Positions 17,106-24,749 of a stretch of 64,000 nt of DNA are shown piece by piece. The notes beneath the pieces were generated by a model. The model was not told where the DNA came from. It saw nothing but the letters and a program-made list of their open reading frames with translations, and made no database searches. Origin of the DNA: Saccharomonospora amisosensis (lineage in GTDB: Bacteria > Actinomycetota > Actinomycetes > Mycobacteriales > Pseudonocardiaceae). Position 1 is the first letter of the stretch; each line of letters starts with the position of its first letter. The stretch is from positions 62,001 through 126,000 of the forward strand of contig NZ_JAAOYM010000003.1 of the NCBI RefSeq assembly GCF_011761185.1. Reading direction: 5' to 3'. A program made the translations under genes and the position numbers.

Positions 17106-17966
17106 ATGCCTGACATCCAGCGGGTAGGTGTCGTCGGCGCGGGCCTGATGGGCTCCGGTATCGCCGAGGTCCACGCCCGGGCCGGGCTGGACGTGGTGGT
17201 CACCGAGGTCAGCCAACCCGCGCTCGATGCGGGTAAGGGCCGCGTCGAGAAGTCACTGCGGCGCGCGGTCCGCAGCGGCAAGCTCACCGAGGCGAAGGCC
17301 GACGCGGCGCTCGGCAGGATCACGTTCACAACGGACACCGCCGCGTTCGCCGACCGCGACCTCGTCGTGGAGGCCGTCCTCGAGCAGGAGCAGGCCAAGG
17401 TGGAGGTGTTCAGGTCGCTCGACAAGATCGTCGAGCGGGAGGACGCGGTACTGGCGTCGAACACCTCTTCAATCCCGATCATGAAGCTCGGGATGGCCAC
17501 CGAGCGGCCGCAACAGGTGGTTGGCATCCACTTCTTCAACCCGGTGCCGGTACTGCCGCTGGTGGAACTGGTGCCTTCACTGCTGACCGGCGACAAGACG
17601 GCCGACCGAGCCGAGGCGCACATCTGTGACGCGCTGGGCAAGACGGTGATCAGGTCGCAGGACCGGGCCGGATTCATCGTCAACGCGCTGCTCGTGCCGT
17701 ACCTGCTGTCCGCGATCCGGATGTTCGAGTCCGGTTTCGCCTCGGCCGAGGACATCGACCAGGGCATGGAGAAGGGCACGGCGCATCCCATGGGTCCGCT
17801 GCGGCTGGCCGACCTGATCGGGCTGGACACGATCAAGGCCATCGCGGACTCGATGTACGCCGAGTTCAAGGAGCCGCTGTACTCCTCGCCTCCGCTGCTG
17901 CTGCGCATGGTCGACGCCGGACTGCTCGGTAAGAAGACCGGTAGGGGCTTCTACGGCTACGACTAG
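17106..17966 (+). CDS. fadB2: 3-hydroxybutyryl-CoA dehydrogenase
   Basis: This enzyme oxidises (S)-3-hydroxyacyl-CoA with NAD(P)+ in beta-oxidation or short-chain fermentative pathways. The 286 residues match FadB2 (Rv0468) in length and motifs. The NAD site is GVVGAGLMGSGIAEV (about 6-20), the catalytic region LASNTSSIPIMK with HFFNPVPVLPLVELV, and the C-terminal dimer domain GFIVNALLVPYLLSAIRM and HPMGPLRLADLIGLDT. GAGGAGAA precedes the ATG at 17106. Confidence 0.92.
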   Translation: MPDIQRVGVVGAGLMGSGIAEVHARAGLDVVVTEVSQPALDAGKGRVEKSLRRAVRSGKLTEAKADAALGRITFTTDTAAFADRDLVVEAVLEQEQAKVEVFRSLDKIVEREDAVLASNTSSIPIMKLGMATERPQQVVGIHFFNPVPVLPLVELVPSLLTGDKTADRAEAHICDALGKTVIRSQDRAGFIVNALLVPYLLSAIRMFESGFASAEDIDQGMEKGTAHPMGPLRLADLIGLDTIKAIADSMYAEFKEPLYSSPPLLLRMVDAGLLGKKTGRGFYGYD

Positions 17967-17976
17967 GTTGCGCGGC

Positions 17977-18864
17977 GTGCGGGCGCGGCTAGGAGTCGGA
18001 CTCGTCGGCGCGGGAGCATGGGGACGGACGGTGCACGCCCCTGGCCTCGCCGACCACCCCGGCATGCGACTGACCGGCGTGTGGACCCGCCGACCCGACC
18101 CGGCAGCCGCACTCGCGGAGCGGTTCGGCACGCGGGTGTTCGGCTCCTTCGCCGAACTCCTCGACTCGGTGGACGCCGTCGCTTTCGCGGTACCGCCTTC
18201 GATACAGGCCGAACTCGCGCCGCAGGCGGCGGCAGCGGGCAAGCACCTGATCCTGGAGAGGCCGCTCGCCACCGACCTCGACGGCGCGCGCCGCATCGCC
18301 GACTCGGTCGGCGAGCACGGTGTGGTCGCGCTGATGATGCTCACCCTGCGCTACGCGCTACAGACTCGTGACTGGCTGGCCGGTCTGGCCGAGGTGGGCG
18401 GCTGGGCGGGCGGTAGCGCGCGCTGGCTTTCCGGCGCGCTGCTGGGCGAGGTGTATGGCAACTCGCCGTGGCGGCACGCCGAAGGCGCACTCGCCGACAT
18501 CGGACCGCACGCCTTCGACCTGCTCGACGCCGCACTCGGCGAGATCACCTGCGTGCTCGCCGCCAGGCGCGACAGCAACGACCTGTGGCATGTGCTGCTC
18601 GAACATTCGGGTGGCGCGACAAGCACGGTGACCCTCACCAACCGGCTGCCGATACGACCGACGGTCGTAGAGTTCGCCGTGTACGGGGAACCTGGGTTCC
18701 GATCGCTGGCCGGGAAGCCGCACTCGCAGGCCGACTCCTACACCTCACTGCTCGACGACTTCGCCGCCATGGTCGCCAGCGCCACCCTGGACCACCCGTG
18801 CGACGTGCGCCGAGGGGTGCACCTGCAACGGGTGATCGCCGACTGCCTTCGTCGGCTGCCGTAA
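17977..18864 (+). CDS. Gfo/Idh/MocA-family oxidoreductase
   Basis: This NAD(P)-dependent family usually oxidises or reduces sugars and related polyols. The Rossmann motif GLVGAGAWGRTVHAPGL is at the N-terminus. The usual catalytic EKP motif reads ERP in LILERPLATD, so the Lys is replaced by Arg, which could lower or alter catalysis. The C-terminal domain keeps ALADIGPHAFDLLDAAL with the expected His. The GTG at 17977 is used; a TTG at 17968 directly after the fadB2 stop is the alternative. Length is 295 residues. The substrate is unknown. Confidence 0.75.
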   Translation: MRARLGVGLVGAGAWGRTVHAPGLADHPGMRLTGVWTRRPDPAAALAERFGTRVFGSFAELLDSVDAVAFAVPPSIQAELAPQAAAAGKHLILERPLATDLDGARRIADSVGEHGVVALMMLTLRYALQTRDWLAGLAEVGGWAGGSARWLSGALLGEVYGNSPWRHAEGALADIGPHAFDLLDAALGEITCVLAARRDSNDLWHVLLEHSGGATSTVTLTNRLPIRPTVVEFAVYGEPGFRSLAGKPHSQADSYTSLLDDFAAMVASATLDHPCDVRRGVHLQRVIADCLRRLP

Positions 18865-18893
18865 CGGCGACACCGACCGTCGGCACCCTCGGC

Positions 18894-19331
18894 TCAGTCC
18901 TCGAACTTCCCGCGACGCCCGCGCTTGAGTTCTCCCCGCCGCTTCTTCGCCGAGATTCGCCGCTCCCGCGAACCCCTTGTGGGTTTCGTCGGGCGACGCT
19001 TGCGTGGGGGTGGAGCCGCGGCTTCCCGCAGCAGCGCGACGAGCCGCTCGCGGGCGGCCTGCCGGTTGGCCAGCTGTGCTCGGTGCTCGCTCGCAGCGAT
19101 GGTGAGCACTCCGCCGCTCAACCGGTTGCCGAGGCGCGCGAGCAGCCGTGGCCGCAGGTCCTCAGGTACGGCGGGCGAGCGGGCGAGGTCGAACGAGAGT
19201 TCCACCCGCGATGAGGTGGTGTTGACGCCCTGCCCGCCTGGCCCGGAGGCGCGGGAAAACCGCTCTGTCAGCTCAGCGTCCGGGATGACCAGCCGCTTGC
19301 TGACTCGGAGGTCAGAACCGGGGGTGGTCAC
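18894..19331 (-). CDS. arfB: Alternative ribosome-rescue factor ArfB (YaeJ-type peptidyl-tRNA hydrolase)
   Basis: ArfB releases stalled nascent chains on non-stop ribosomes. The GGQ catalytic motif lies in SRASGPGGQGVNTTSSRVEL (about residues 26-45). The C-terminal tail is strongly basic (KKRRGELKRGRRGKFED), as needed to enter the empty mRNA channel. At 145 residues it is the usual short form without codon-recognition domains. Its start overlaps the 3' end of purM by 20 bp, so it probably rides on the purFM transcript. Confidence 0.9.
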   Translation of the reverse strand: MTTPGSDLRVSKRLVIPDAELTERFSRASGPGGQGVNTTSSRVELSFDLARSPAVPEDLRPRLLARLGNRLSGGVLTIAASEHRAQLANRQAARERLVALLREAAAPPPRKRRPTKPTRGSRERRISAKKRRGELKRGRRGKFED

Positions 19332-20382
19332 CGGTCAGCGTGGCCTTCGGGCCGTCGGGGTCATCGGCTGGCCGAACGTCACCGAGCACCCATGCGGGTA
19401 CGTGCCGGGCGGTGAGCACGGCCAGCGCCCTGTCGACATCCTCCGGGGAGACAACGGCGACCATCCCGACGCCCATGTTGAAGGTACGTTCCATCTCCTG
19501 TGATTCCACCTTGCCCCGGTGCGCGATCAGCGCGAACACGGGCGCGGGTGTCCAGGTGTGCCGGTCGAGGTGGGCAACGAGGCCGCGCGGCAGCACACGG
19601 GCGAGGTTGGCCACCAGCCCGCCACCGGTGATGTGCGCGAACGTGCGCACCTCGGCCTCGGCCGCCAGCGCGAGGCAGTCCTTGGCGTAGATGCGGGTCG
19701 GCTCGAGCAACTCCTCGCCGAGCGTGCGTCCGAACTCCTCGACGTGCCCGTCCAGCGGCATCCGCGCGATGTCGAGCAGCACGTGACGAGCCAGCGAGTA
19801 CCCGTTGGAGTGCAGCCCGGTCGAACCCATTGCGATGACGACATCACCGGGGCGCACCTTGGCCGGGCCGAGCACGTCGGCGGCATCCACCACACCGACC
19901 CCGGTGGCCGAGATGTCGTAGTCGTGCTCACCCATCATTCCCGGATGCTCGGCTGTCTCCCCGCCGAGCAACGCACAGCCTGCCTGCACACAGCCCTCGG
20001 CGATCCCGGAGACGATCGAGGAAACCCGCTCAGGAACGACCTTGCCCACGGCGATGTAGTCCTGCAGGAACAGCGGCTCCGCACCGGTGACGACAAGGTC
20101 GTCCACCACCATGGCAACGAGATCGATGCCCACCGTGTCGTGCTTGTCCAGCGCCCTGGCCACGGCGATCTTGGTGCCGACACCGTCGGTGGACGCCGCG
20201 AGCAGCGGCTCCTTCCAGCGTCCCGCCTTCAGGGAGAACAGTCCGGCGAACCCGCCGACACCGCCGACCACCTCGGGCCTTGCTGCCCGAGCGGTGTGAG
20301 GTTTGAGCAACTCGACAGCGTGATCACCTGCGTCGATGTCGACACCGGCGGCGGCGTACGTAGCGCTCGTGGGCTCGCTCAC
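19312..20382 (-). CDS. purM: Phosphoribosylformylglycinamidine cyclo-ligase (AIR synthetase)
   Basis: PurM converts FGAM and ATP to aminoimidazole ribotide, step five of purine synthesis. The 356-residue product shows YAAAGVDIDAGDHAVELLKP, STDGVGTKIAVARALDKHDT, GAEPLFLQDYIAVGKV and GGETAEHPGMM, the ATP/FGAM-binding blocks of the PurM superfamily. The start is ATG at 20382. It lies 30 bp downstream of purF on the same strand, as Rv0809-Rv0808 do. Confidence 0.96.
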   Translation of the reverse strand: MSEPTSATYAAAGVDIDAGDHAVELLKPHTARAARPEVVGGVGGFAGLFSLKAGRWKEPLLAASTDGVGTKIAVARALDKHDTVGIDLVAMVVDDLVVTGAEPLFLQDYIAVGKVVPERVSSIVSGIAEGCVQAGCALLGGETAEHPGMMGEHDYDISATGVGVVDAADVLGPAKVRPGDVVIAMGSTGLHSNGYSLARHVLLDIARMPLDGHVEEFGRTLGEELLEPTRIYAKDCLALAAEAEVRTFAHITGGGLVANLARVLPRGLVAHLDRHTWTPAPVFALIAHRGKVESQEMERTFNMGVGMVAVVSPEDVDRALAVLTARHVPAWVLGDVRPADDPDGPKATLTGDHPRF

Positions 20383-20412
20383 GAAGCGGTCTCCATCCTG
20401 GGGCTGCGACGG

Positions 20413-21924
20413 CTATGGACGCCTGACGGCATCCTCGGCACCGTACCCGGCCGAGGTCTGCGGCAAGCAGGACCCGCTGCCCGCCGAGCCAGCCGCACCA
20501 CTGCCCAGGTTCTCCAGCAGGTGCTTGCCGATCAAGGCGTCCTCGGGCAGCGGGATGGGGTAATTGCCGTCGAAGCACGCCGTGCACAGCCTCGACCTCG
20601 GCTGTTCGGAGGCGGCGACGAGCCCGTCGAGCGAGAGGTAGCCGAGCGAGTCCGCGCCGATGGAGCGCCTGATCCCGTCGAGGTCGGCTCCGTTGGCGAC
20701 AAGCTCGGCCCTGGACGCGAAGTCGATGCCGTAGAAGCAGGGCCACCGCACCGGCGGTGAGGCGATCCGGACATGAACCTCCAACGCGCCGGACTCACGC
20801 AGCATCCGCACGAGCGCACGCTGCGTGTTACCGCGCACGATGGAGTCGTCGACCACGACGAGTCGCTTGCCCCGGATCACCTCGCGCAGCGGGTTGAGTT
20901 TGAGCCGGATGCCCAGTTGCCGGATGGTCTGCGAAGGCTGGATGAAGGTGCGGCCGACGTAGGCGTTCTTCACCAGTCCCGAGCCGTAAGGGATGCCGGA
21001 GGCCTGTGCGTAGCCGATGGCCGCCGGAGTTCCCGACTCCGGTACCGGGATGACGAGGTCGGCATCGGCCGGATGTTCCTCGGCCAGCTTGCGACCGATC
21101 TCCACCCTGGTGGCGTGCACGCTGCGACCGGCGATGGTGGTGTCCGGCCTGGCAAGGTAGACGTACTCGAACACGCAGCCCTTCGGCTCCGGGTTGGCGA
21201 ACCGCGTGGACCGCAGCCCACCCGCGTCGATGGCGATCAACTCACCCGGCTCCACCTCGCGGACGAACGAGGCGCCGACAATGTCGAGTGCGGCGGTCTC
21301 ACTCGCGACAACCCAGCCCCGCTCCAACCTGCCAAGCACGAGCGGGCGCACCCCATGTGGATCGCGGGCGGCGTAGAGCGTGTTCTCGTCGGCGAAGGTG
21401 AGGCAGAAGGCACCGCGGATGGTGGGCAGCAGTTCGACGGCCGCGGCCTCAATGCCCTTGTCCGCGGCGGCAGCGGCAAGCAGGCCACAGATCAGGTCGG
21501 AATCCGTCGTAGCCCCTGCCGAGTCCATTACACCGAGTTCACGGGCCCGCTCGTGCAGTTCGTGGGTGTTGACGAGATTGCCGTTGTGGCCCAGCGAGAG
21601 GCCGGTGCCTGCCGCCGTGGTCCGAAACGTCGGCTGGGCGTTCTCCCAACTACCGCCTCCGGTGGTGGAGTAACGGCAGTGCCCGATCGAGACGTGACCC
21701 TGCAACGACGAGAGCACCTGTTCGTCGAAGACCTGGCTGACCAGGCCCAGGTCCTTGAACACGACGATCTGGCTGCCGTCGGAAACGGATATGCCCGCCG
21801 CCTCCTGCCCTCGATGCTGGAGGGCGTAAAGGCCGTAATAACTGAGTTTCGCGACGTCCTCGCCCGGCGCCCAGACGCCGAACACGCCGCACTCCTCGCG
21901 AGGCTCGGCCTCGAGCTGATTCAC
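20413..21924 (-). CDS. purF: Amidophosphoribosyltransferase PurF
   Basis: PurF makes phosphoribosylamine from PRPP and glutamine, the committed purine step. From the GTG at 21924, which follows AGGGGAG, the protein has 503 residues and a short propeptide ending before the nucleophile Cys12 in CGVFGVW. The glutaminase domain includes YALQHRGQEAAGIS and GHNGNLVNTHEL. The PRTase domain has the PRPP loop VVVDDSIVRGNTQR. The C-terminal Cys motifs (RLCTACFDGNYPIPLP) fit a Fe-S-type PurF. An alternative in-frame GTG at 21957 lacks a ribosome-binding site and lies within an upstream hairpin. Confidence 0.95.
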   Translation of the reverse strand: MNQLEAEPREECGVFGVWAPGEDVAKLSYYGLYALQHRGQEAAGISVSDGSQIVVFKDLGLVSQVFDEQVLSSLQGHVSIGHCRYSTTGGGSWENAQPTFRTTAAGTGLSLGHNGNLVNTHELHERARELGVMDSAGATTDSDLICGLLAAAAADKGIEAAAVELLPTIRGAFCLTFADENTLYAARDPHGVRPLVLGRLERGWVVASETAALDIVGASFVREVEPGELIAIDAGGLRSTRFANPEPKGCVFEYVYLARPDTTIAGRSVHATRVEIGRKLAEEHPADADLVIPVPESGTPAAIGYAQASGIPYGSGLVKNAYVGRTFIQPSQTIRQLGIRLKLNPLREVIRGKRLVVVDDSIVRGNTQRALVRMLRESGALEVHVRIASPPVRWPCFYGIDFASRAELVANGADLDGIRRSIGADSLGYLSLDGLVAASEQPRSRLCTACFDGNYPIPLPEDALIGKHLLENLGSGAAGSAGSGSCLPQTSAGYGAEDAVRRP

Positions 21925-21949
21925 CGAATGGCTCCCCTGAACAAGAGAA

Positions 21950-21986
21950 CGGGCCACTACCAGTGTAGGTCGACGGTAGTGGCCCG
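21950..21986 (-). terminator. Perfect 12-bp hairpin between the DUF397 operon and purF
   Basis: CGGGCCACTACC (21950-21961) pairs perfectly with GGTAGTGGCCCG (21975-21986) around a 13-nt loop. On the minus strand it is followed by the T-rich TTCTCTTGTT and then, about 13 nt later, by the purF ribosome-binding site. It most simply terminates the upstream 22004-22604 genes. Because it ends 25 nt before the purF start it could instead act as an attenuator in a purF leader. Confidence 0.65.
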
Positions 21987-22003
21987 ACCCGGTGACGTAG
22001 GGC

Positions 22004-22381
22004 TCACGCCGTGGCCATCAACCACTTCGCCCGGCCCGACTCACCCCGCACCCAGCAGCCGCCGCCGCGGTGCGAGTAGCGCTGCGCGTAGTCGTGGTCG
22101 CCGAGGGCGAGCAGGTCGCCGACGACGGAATGCATCGCACCGGAGGCGCTCCACAGCACCGTCTCCGGTTGGAGAACGTCGTCCTCGTCGTGCGGCATCC
22201 GCATGGCGGTCACGTCGTCCTCGCCGTCAAGGCGGACCACGTCGATCACCGTGCCGTGAGCCCGAATGCCGACCACGGTGACGACCTCACCGTTGGCGTC
22301 GCGCGGATGTACGAACCGGTAGCCCCTGGCAATCAGGGTTCCCAAAACCTCTTCGACCGTCAGTTCAGGCGACAATGTCAT
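22004..22381 (-). CDS. Hypothetical protein of a DUF397 operon
   Basis: This small soluble protein (125 residues) from the ATG at 22381 begins MTLSPELTVEEVLGTLIARG. It is beta-rich with repeated GTVIDVVRLDGEDDV-like strands, an acidic centre and a C-terminal GGGCWVRGESGRAKWL. There is no signal or membrane segment. Its start lies inside the 3' end of the DUF397 gene (17-bp overlap), so the two are translationally coupled. I do not recognise the family. Position suggests a partner of the DUF397/XRE pair. Confidence 0.62.
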   Translation of the reverse strand: MTLSPELTVEEVLGTLIARGYRFVHPRDANGEVVTVVGIRAHGTVIDVVRLDGEDDVTAMRMPHDEDDVLQPETVLWSASGAMHSVVGDLLALGDHDYAQRYSHRGGGCWVRGESGRAKWLMATA

Positions 22382-22604
22382 CGAACTCGCCGTCCTTCGC
22401 TCCCGCGAGGAATGCCTCCACCTCGGCGCGCGTGTAGACCAGCGCGGGACCTCGGGGATCACGCGAGTTGCGCACGGCTACCTCACCGGTACCGAGTGGC
22501 GCCAGCTCGACGCAGTTTCCCATCGCACCGCTGTAGGTGCTCTTGCGCCAGGCCGCGTCCGTCAACAGTTCCGAAGAGACCCCGTTGGGAATCCGCTTCG
22601 CCAT
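22365..22604 (-). CDS. DUF397 protein
   Basis: DUF397 proteins are small actinomycete proteins found beside XRE-DUF5753 regulators; in Streptomyces some act as antitoxin- or anti-regulator-like partners (BldB-pathway relatives). The 79-residue product has the signature AAWRKSTYSGAMGNCVELAP followed by VAVRNSRDPRGPALVYTRAE, including the conserved Cys and RDS/P motif. The ATG at 22604 is preceded by AAGGTGAGG. The XRE gene lies upstream on the same strand after a 195-bp repeat-rich gap. Confidence 0.88.
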   Translation of the reverse strand: MAKRIPNGVSSELLTDAAWRKSTYSGAMGNCVELAPLGTGEVAVRNSRDPRGPALVYTRAEVEAFLAGAKDGEFDDIVA

Positions 22605-22638
22605 GATCCTCACCTTCCCGACCAAACCGCTGGAGGAT

Positions 22639-22712
22639 GCATCTGCACGTGCAACCGATCGTGCACAGACCGTAGCACGTGCCCATGCAGGTGTGAATGC
22701 ACGTGCAGATGC
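22639..22712. promoter_or_regulatory. Three CACGTG palindromes and a 15-bp inverted repeat before DUF397
   Basis: GCATCTGCACGTGCA (22639-22653) and TGCACGTGCAGATGC (22698-22712) form a perfect 15-bp inverted repeat 44 nt apart. Each arm contains the palindrome GCACGTGC, and a third copy stands between them (22675-22682). Further inverted repeats (GATCA-TG-TGATC, 22715-22726; GATCGT/ACGATC, 22723-22740) follow. The gap separates the XRE gene from DUF397 on the minus strand, so this is most likely an operator array for a DUF397-operon promoter. Confidence 0.6.
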
Positions 22713-22799
22713 TCGATCATGTGATCGTCGTCGCACGATCGGACAGGCGGTACCTCTCCGATCGGGGGTACAGGCCTTCGGTGATCGGGCCCTATGAGC

Positions 22800-23678
22800 T
22801 CAGCTTTCGGCGCGAGCCTTCGTCAGCAACTGCCGAGACCTGTCGGGCGTCTCGGCGTCGACGGCGAGCCGATCCAGCGAGCGGCCGATGAGTTCGATCT
22901 CGTCGGGACGGTCCAGGTACAGCCCGCCCGCGATGTGCTCGATGTAGCCGATGTTCGGCAGCTCCGGCTCGGCGAACCGCAGCAACGTGAACGCCCCCTC
23001 GGCGGCGTAGCCGCTGCGCTCGTAGGGGACGACCTGCACGGAGATGTGCGGCAGCGAGGTCAACTCGAGCAACCGGTCCAGCTGCGCTCTGTGCGCCTTC
23101 CTGCCGCCGATGGGCCTGTGCAGCACCGACTCGTCGATGACCGCCCACAGCTTGGGGGCGTTCGGGCGGAACAGCACCTTCTGCCGCCGCATGCGCAACG
23201 CCACCCTGCCCTCGGCCGCGTCACTCGCCGTCTCCGGCAGCCCATGGGTTACGACTGCCCTGGCGTAGTCCTCGGTCTGCAACAGCCCCGGCACGAACTG
23301 CAGCTCGTAGGTCTGGATTCGCGAGGCCGCCTCTTCCAGACCCACATAGTCGTCGAACCACTTGGGCATGTAGTCGTTGAACTTCTGCCACCAGCCCGGC
23401 TGATTGGACTCCTTCACCATGCGAAGGAAGCTCTCGCGCTCGGCGGGGTCCCCGACGCCGTAGAGGGTCAACAGGTCGGCGACGTCGCGCTCCTTGAAGC
23501 CGACGCGACCGAGTTCGAGCCGACTGATCTTGGACTCCGAAGCGCGGATGTGGTAGCCAGCGTCAGACCTGCTGACAGCGGCCTGCTCGCGGAGGCGGCG
23601 CAGCTGAGCGCCAAGGATCATCCGCCGGGCAGTGGGGCCCGTGGCGTGCTCGCCGGCGGACGCCTCATGCGCTGCCAT
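22800..23678 (-). CDS. XRE-family regulator with DUF5753 domain
   Basis: The 292-residue protein has an N-terminal helix-turn-helix (about 22-75: LGAQLRRLREQAAVSRSDAG, ESKISRLELGR) and a C-terminal DUF5753 domain (about 105-285) with the typical QTYELQFVPGLLQTEDYARAV and SVQVVPYERSGY. This architecture is expanded in Streptomyces and Pseudonocardiaceae and is nearly always paired with DUF397, as here. DUF5753 probably senses a ligand or protein partner. Tandem direct repeats lie just upstream of its ATG and may be its own operator. Confidence 0.9.
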   Translation of the reverse strand: MAAHEASAGEHATGPTARRMILGAQLRRLREQAAVSRSDAGYHIRASESKISRLELGRVGFKERDVADLLTLYGVGDPAERESFLRMVKESNQPGWWQKFNDYMPKWFDDYVGLEEAASRIQTYELQFVPGLLQTEDYARAVVTHGLPETASDAAEGRVALRMRRQKVLFRPNAPKLWAVIDESVLHRPIGGRKAHRAQLDRLLELTSLPHISVQVVPYERSGYAAEGAFTLLRFAEPELPNIGYIEHIAGGLYLDRPDEIELIGRSLDRLAVDAETPDRSRQLLTKARAES

Positions 23679-23697
23679 GTCCGCAGTCCATCCCTCT

Positions 23698-23725
23698 CAC
23701 TACCAGTAACGCACTACCAGCTAAG
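23698..23725. promoter_or_regulatory. 14-nt tandem direct repeats upstream of the XRE gene
   Basis: CACTACCAGTAACG (23698-23711) is followed directly by CACTACCAGCTAAG (23712-23725); the first nine bases are identical. They lie 20-47 bp upstream of the XRE start. The same nonamer occurs at 21955-21963 in the hairpin before purF. A role as autoregulatory operator is inferred from position. Confidence 0.45.
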
Positions 23726-23891
23726 ACACGTGGCGGGACATCGTACCGGAGCAAAACCGCCCGATCACCGAAAGTACACCGAGGCCGCGAGCAGTCAAGG
23801 AGATACCGCCGTTTACCCGAGCGAACCGAACGCATACGCTACGTGTGTCCGGCGACAACGATCATCCGACGCCTTGCGAGGTACCCCACCG

Positions 23892-24728
23892 ATGCCCGCC
23901 ACGATTCCGGAATCCGAGCGTCCCCCTTCGACGGCGATCGACACCACGATGCCGAGCATCGCACGAGCCTACGACTACGCCCTCGGAGGGAAGGACAACT
24001 ACGAGGTCGACCGCGAGCTGCTCAGGCAACTGAACGCCGCGGTGCCCGAGGTAGCCAGCATCGCGATCACCAACCGATCGTTTTTGATCAGAGCCGTCCG
24101 GTTCCTCTCGATGCAGGCGGGCATCGACCAGTTCCTCGACTGTGGCTCTGGCCTGCCCACTGCCGAGAACACCCACCAAGTCGCACAGCGTCTCAATCCG
24201 GAGGCGCGTGTGGTGTACGTGGACAACGACCCCGTCGTCCTCGCCCACGGCCGCGCGCTGCTCGAGGAGAACGAGAACACCGCCTTCCTCGGCGCGAACA
24301 TCTTCAACCCGCAGGAAGTGCTCGAGGCCGAACCCGTGCGGCGCCTGCTGGACCTAACCCGACCGCTCGGCCTGCTCCAGGTCGCGACCCTGCACCACCA
24401 CAGCGCCGACTTCGGCCTCGCGCCCGCCGAAGTGATGCGGTACTACATCGACGCGCTGCCTTCCGGCTCCTACGTCGCCTTCACTCACTTCTTCGACCCG
24501 GAGGACGAGCACAGCGAGGTGGCCCACCGGGTGCAGAGCATCCTCAACTCCAGCATCAACAAGGGCTTCTTCCGAACCCGAGGCGAGATCATGAAGATGC
24601 TGGAGGGGCTGGAACTGGTCGAACCGGGCCTTGTCGTCAACGACGACTGGTGGCCGGACGGACCGAGGATCAAGCCGCTTCCCGCCGCCGGGCACTGCAT
24701 CGTCGGAGCGGTCGGCCGCAAGCCCTGA
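23892..24728 (+). CDS. SAM-dependent methyltransferase, DUF574 (Methyltransf_19) family
   Basis: DUF574 is an actinomycete-specific methyltransferase family of unknown substrate, often located with XRE/DUF397 genes. The 278-residue product starts MPATIPESERPPSTAIDTTM, then has the family hallmark PSIARAYDYALGGKDNYEVD, the SAM-site QFLDCGSGLPTAENTHQVA and acidic VVYVDNDPVVLAHGRALL. It ends with HCIVGAVGRKP. The ATG at 23892 is chosen because the upstream open frame runs antisense to the XRE gene. It is divergent from the XRE gene. Confidence 0.88.
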   Translation: MPATIPESERPPSTAIDTTMPSIARAYDYALGGKDNYEVDRELLRQLNAAVPEVASIAITNRSFLIRAVRFLSMQAGIDQFLDCGSGLPTAENTHQVAQRLNPEARVVYVDNDPVVLAHGRALLEENENTAFLGANIFNPQEVLEAEPVRRLLDLTRPLGLLQVATLHHHSADFGLAPAEVMRYYIDALPSGSYVAFTHFFDPEDEHSEVAHRVQSILNSSINKGFFRTRGEIMKMLEGLELVEPGLVVNDDWWPDGPRIKPLPAAGHCIVGAVGRKP

Positions 24729-24749
24729 CCGCACGCGGGCCTCGGACTG

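Noticed and set aside
19519-22281. Two long plus-strand frames (19519-20760 and 20773-22281) opposite purM and purF
   Set aside because: Antisense shadows of firmly identified purine genes; composition is His/Arg/Gly-rich without domains.
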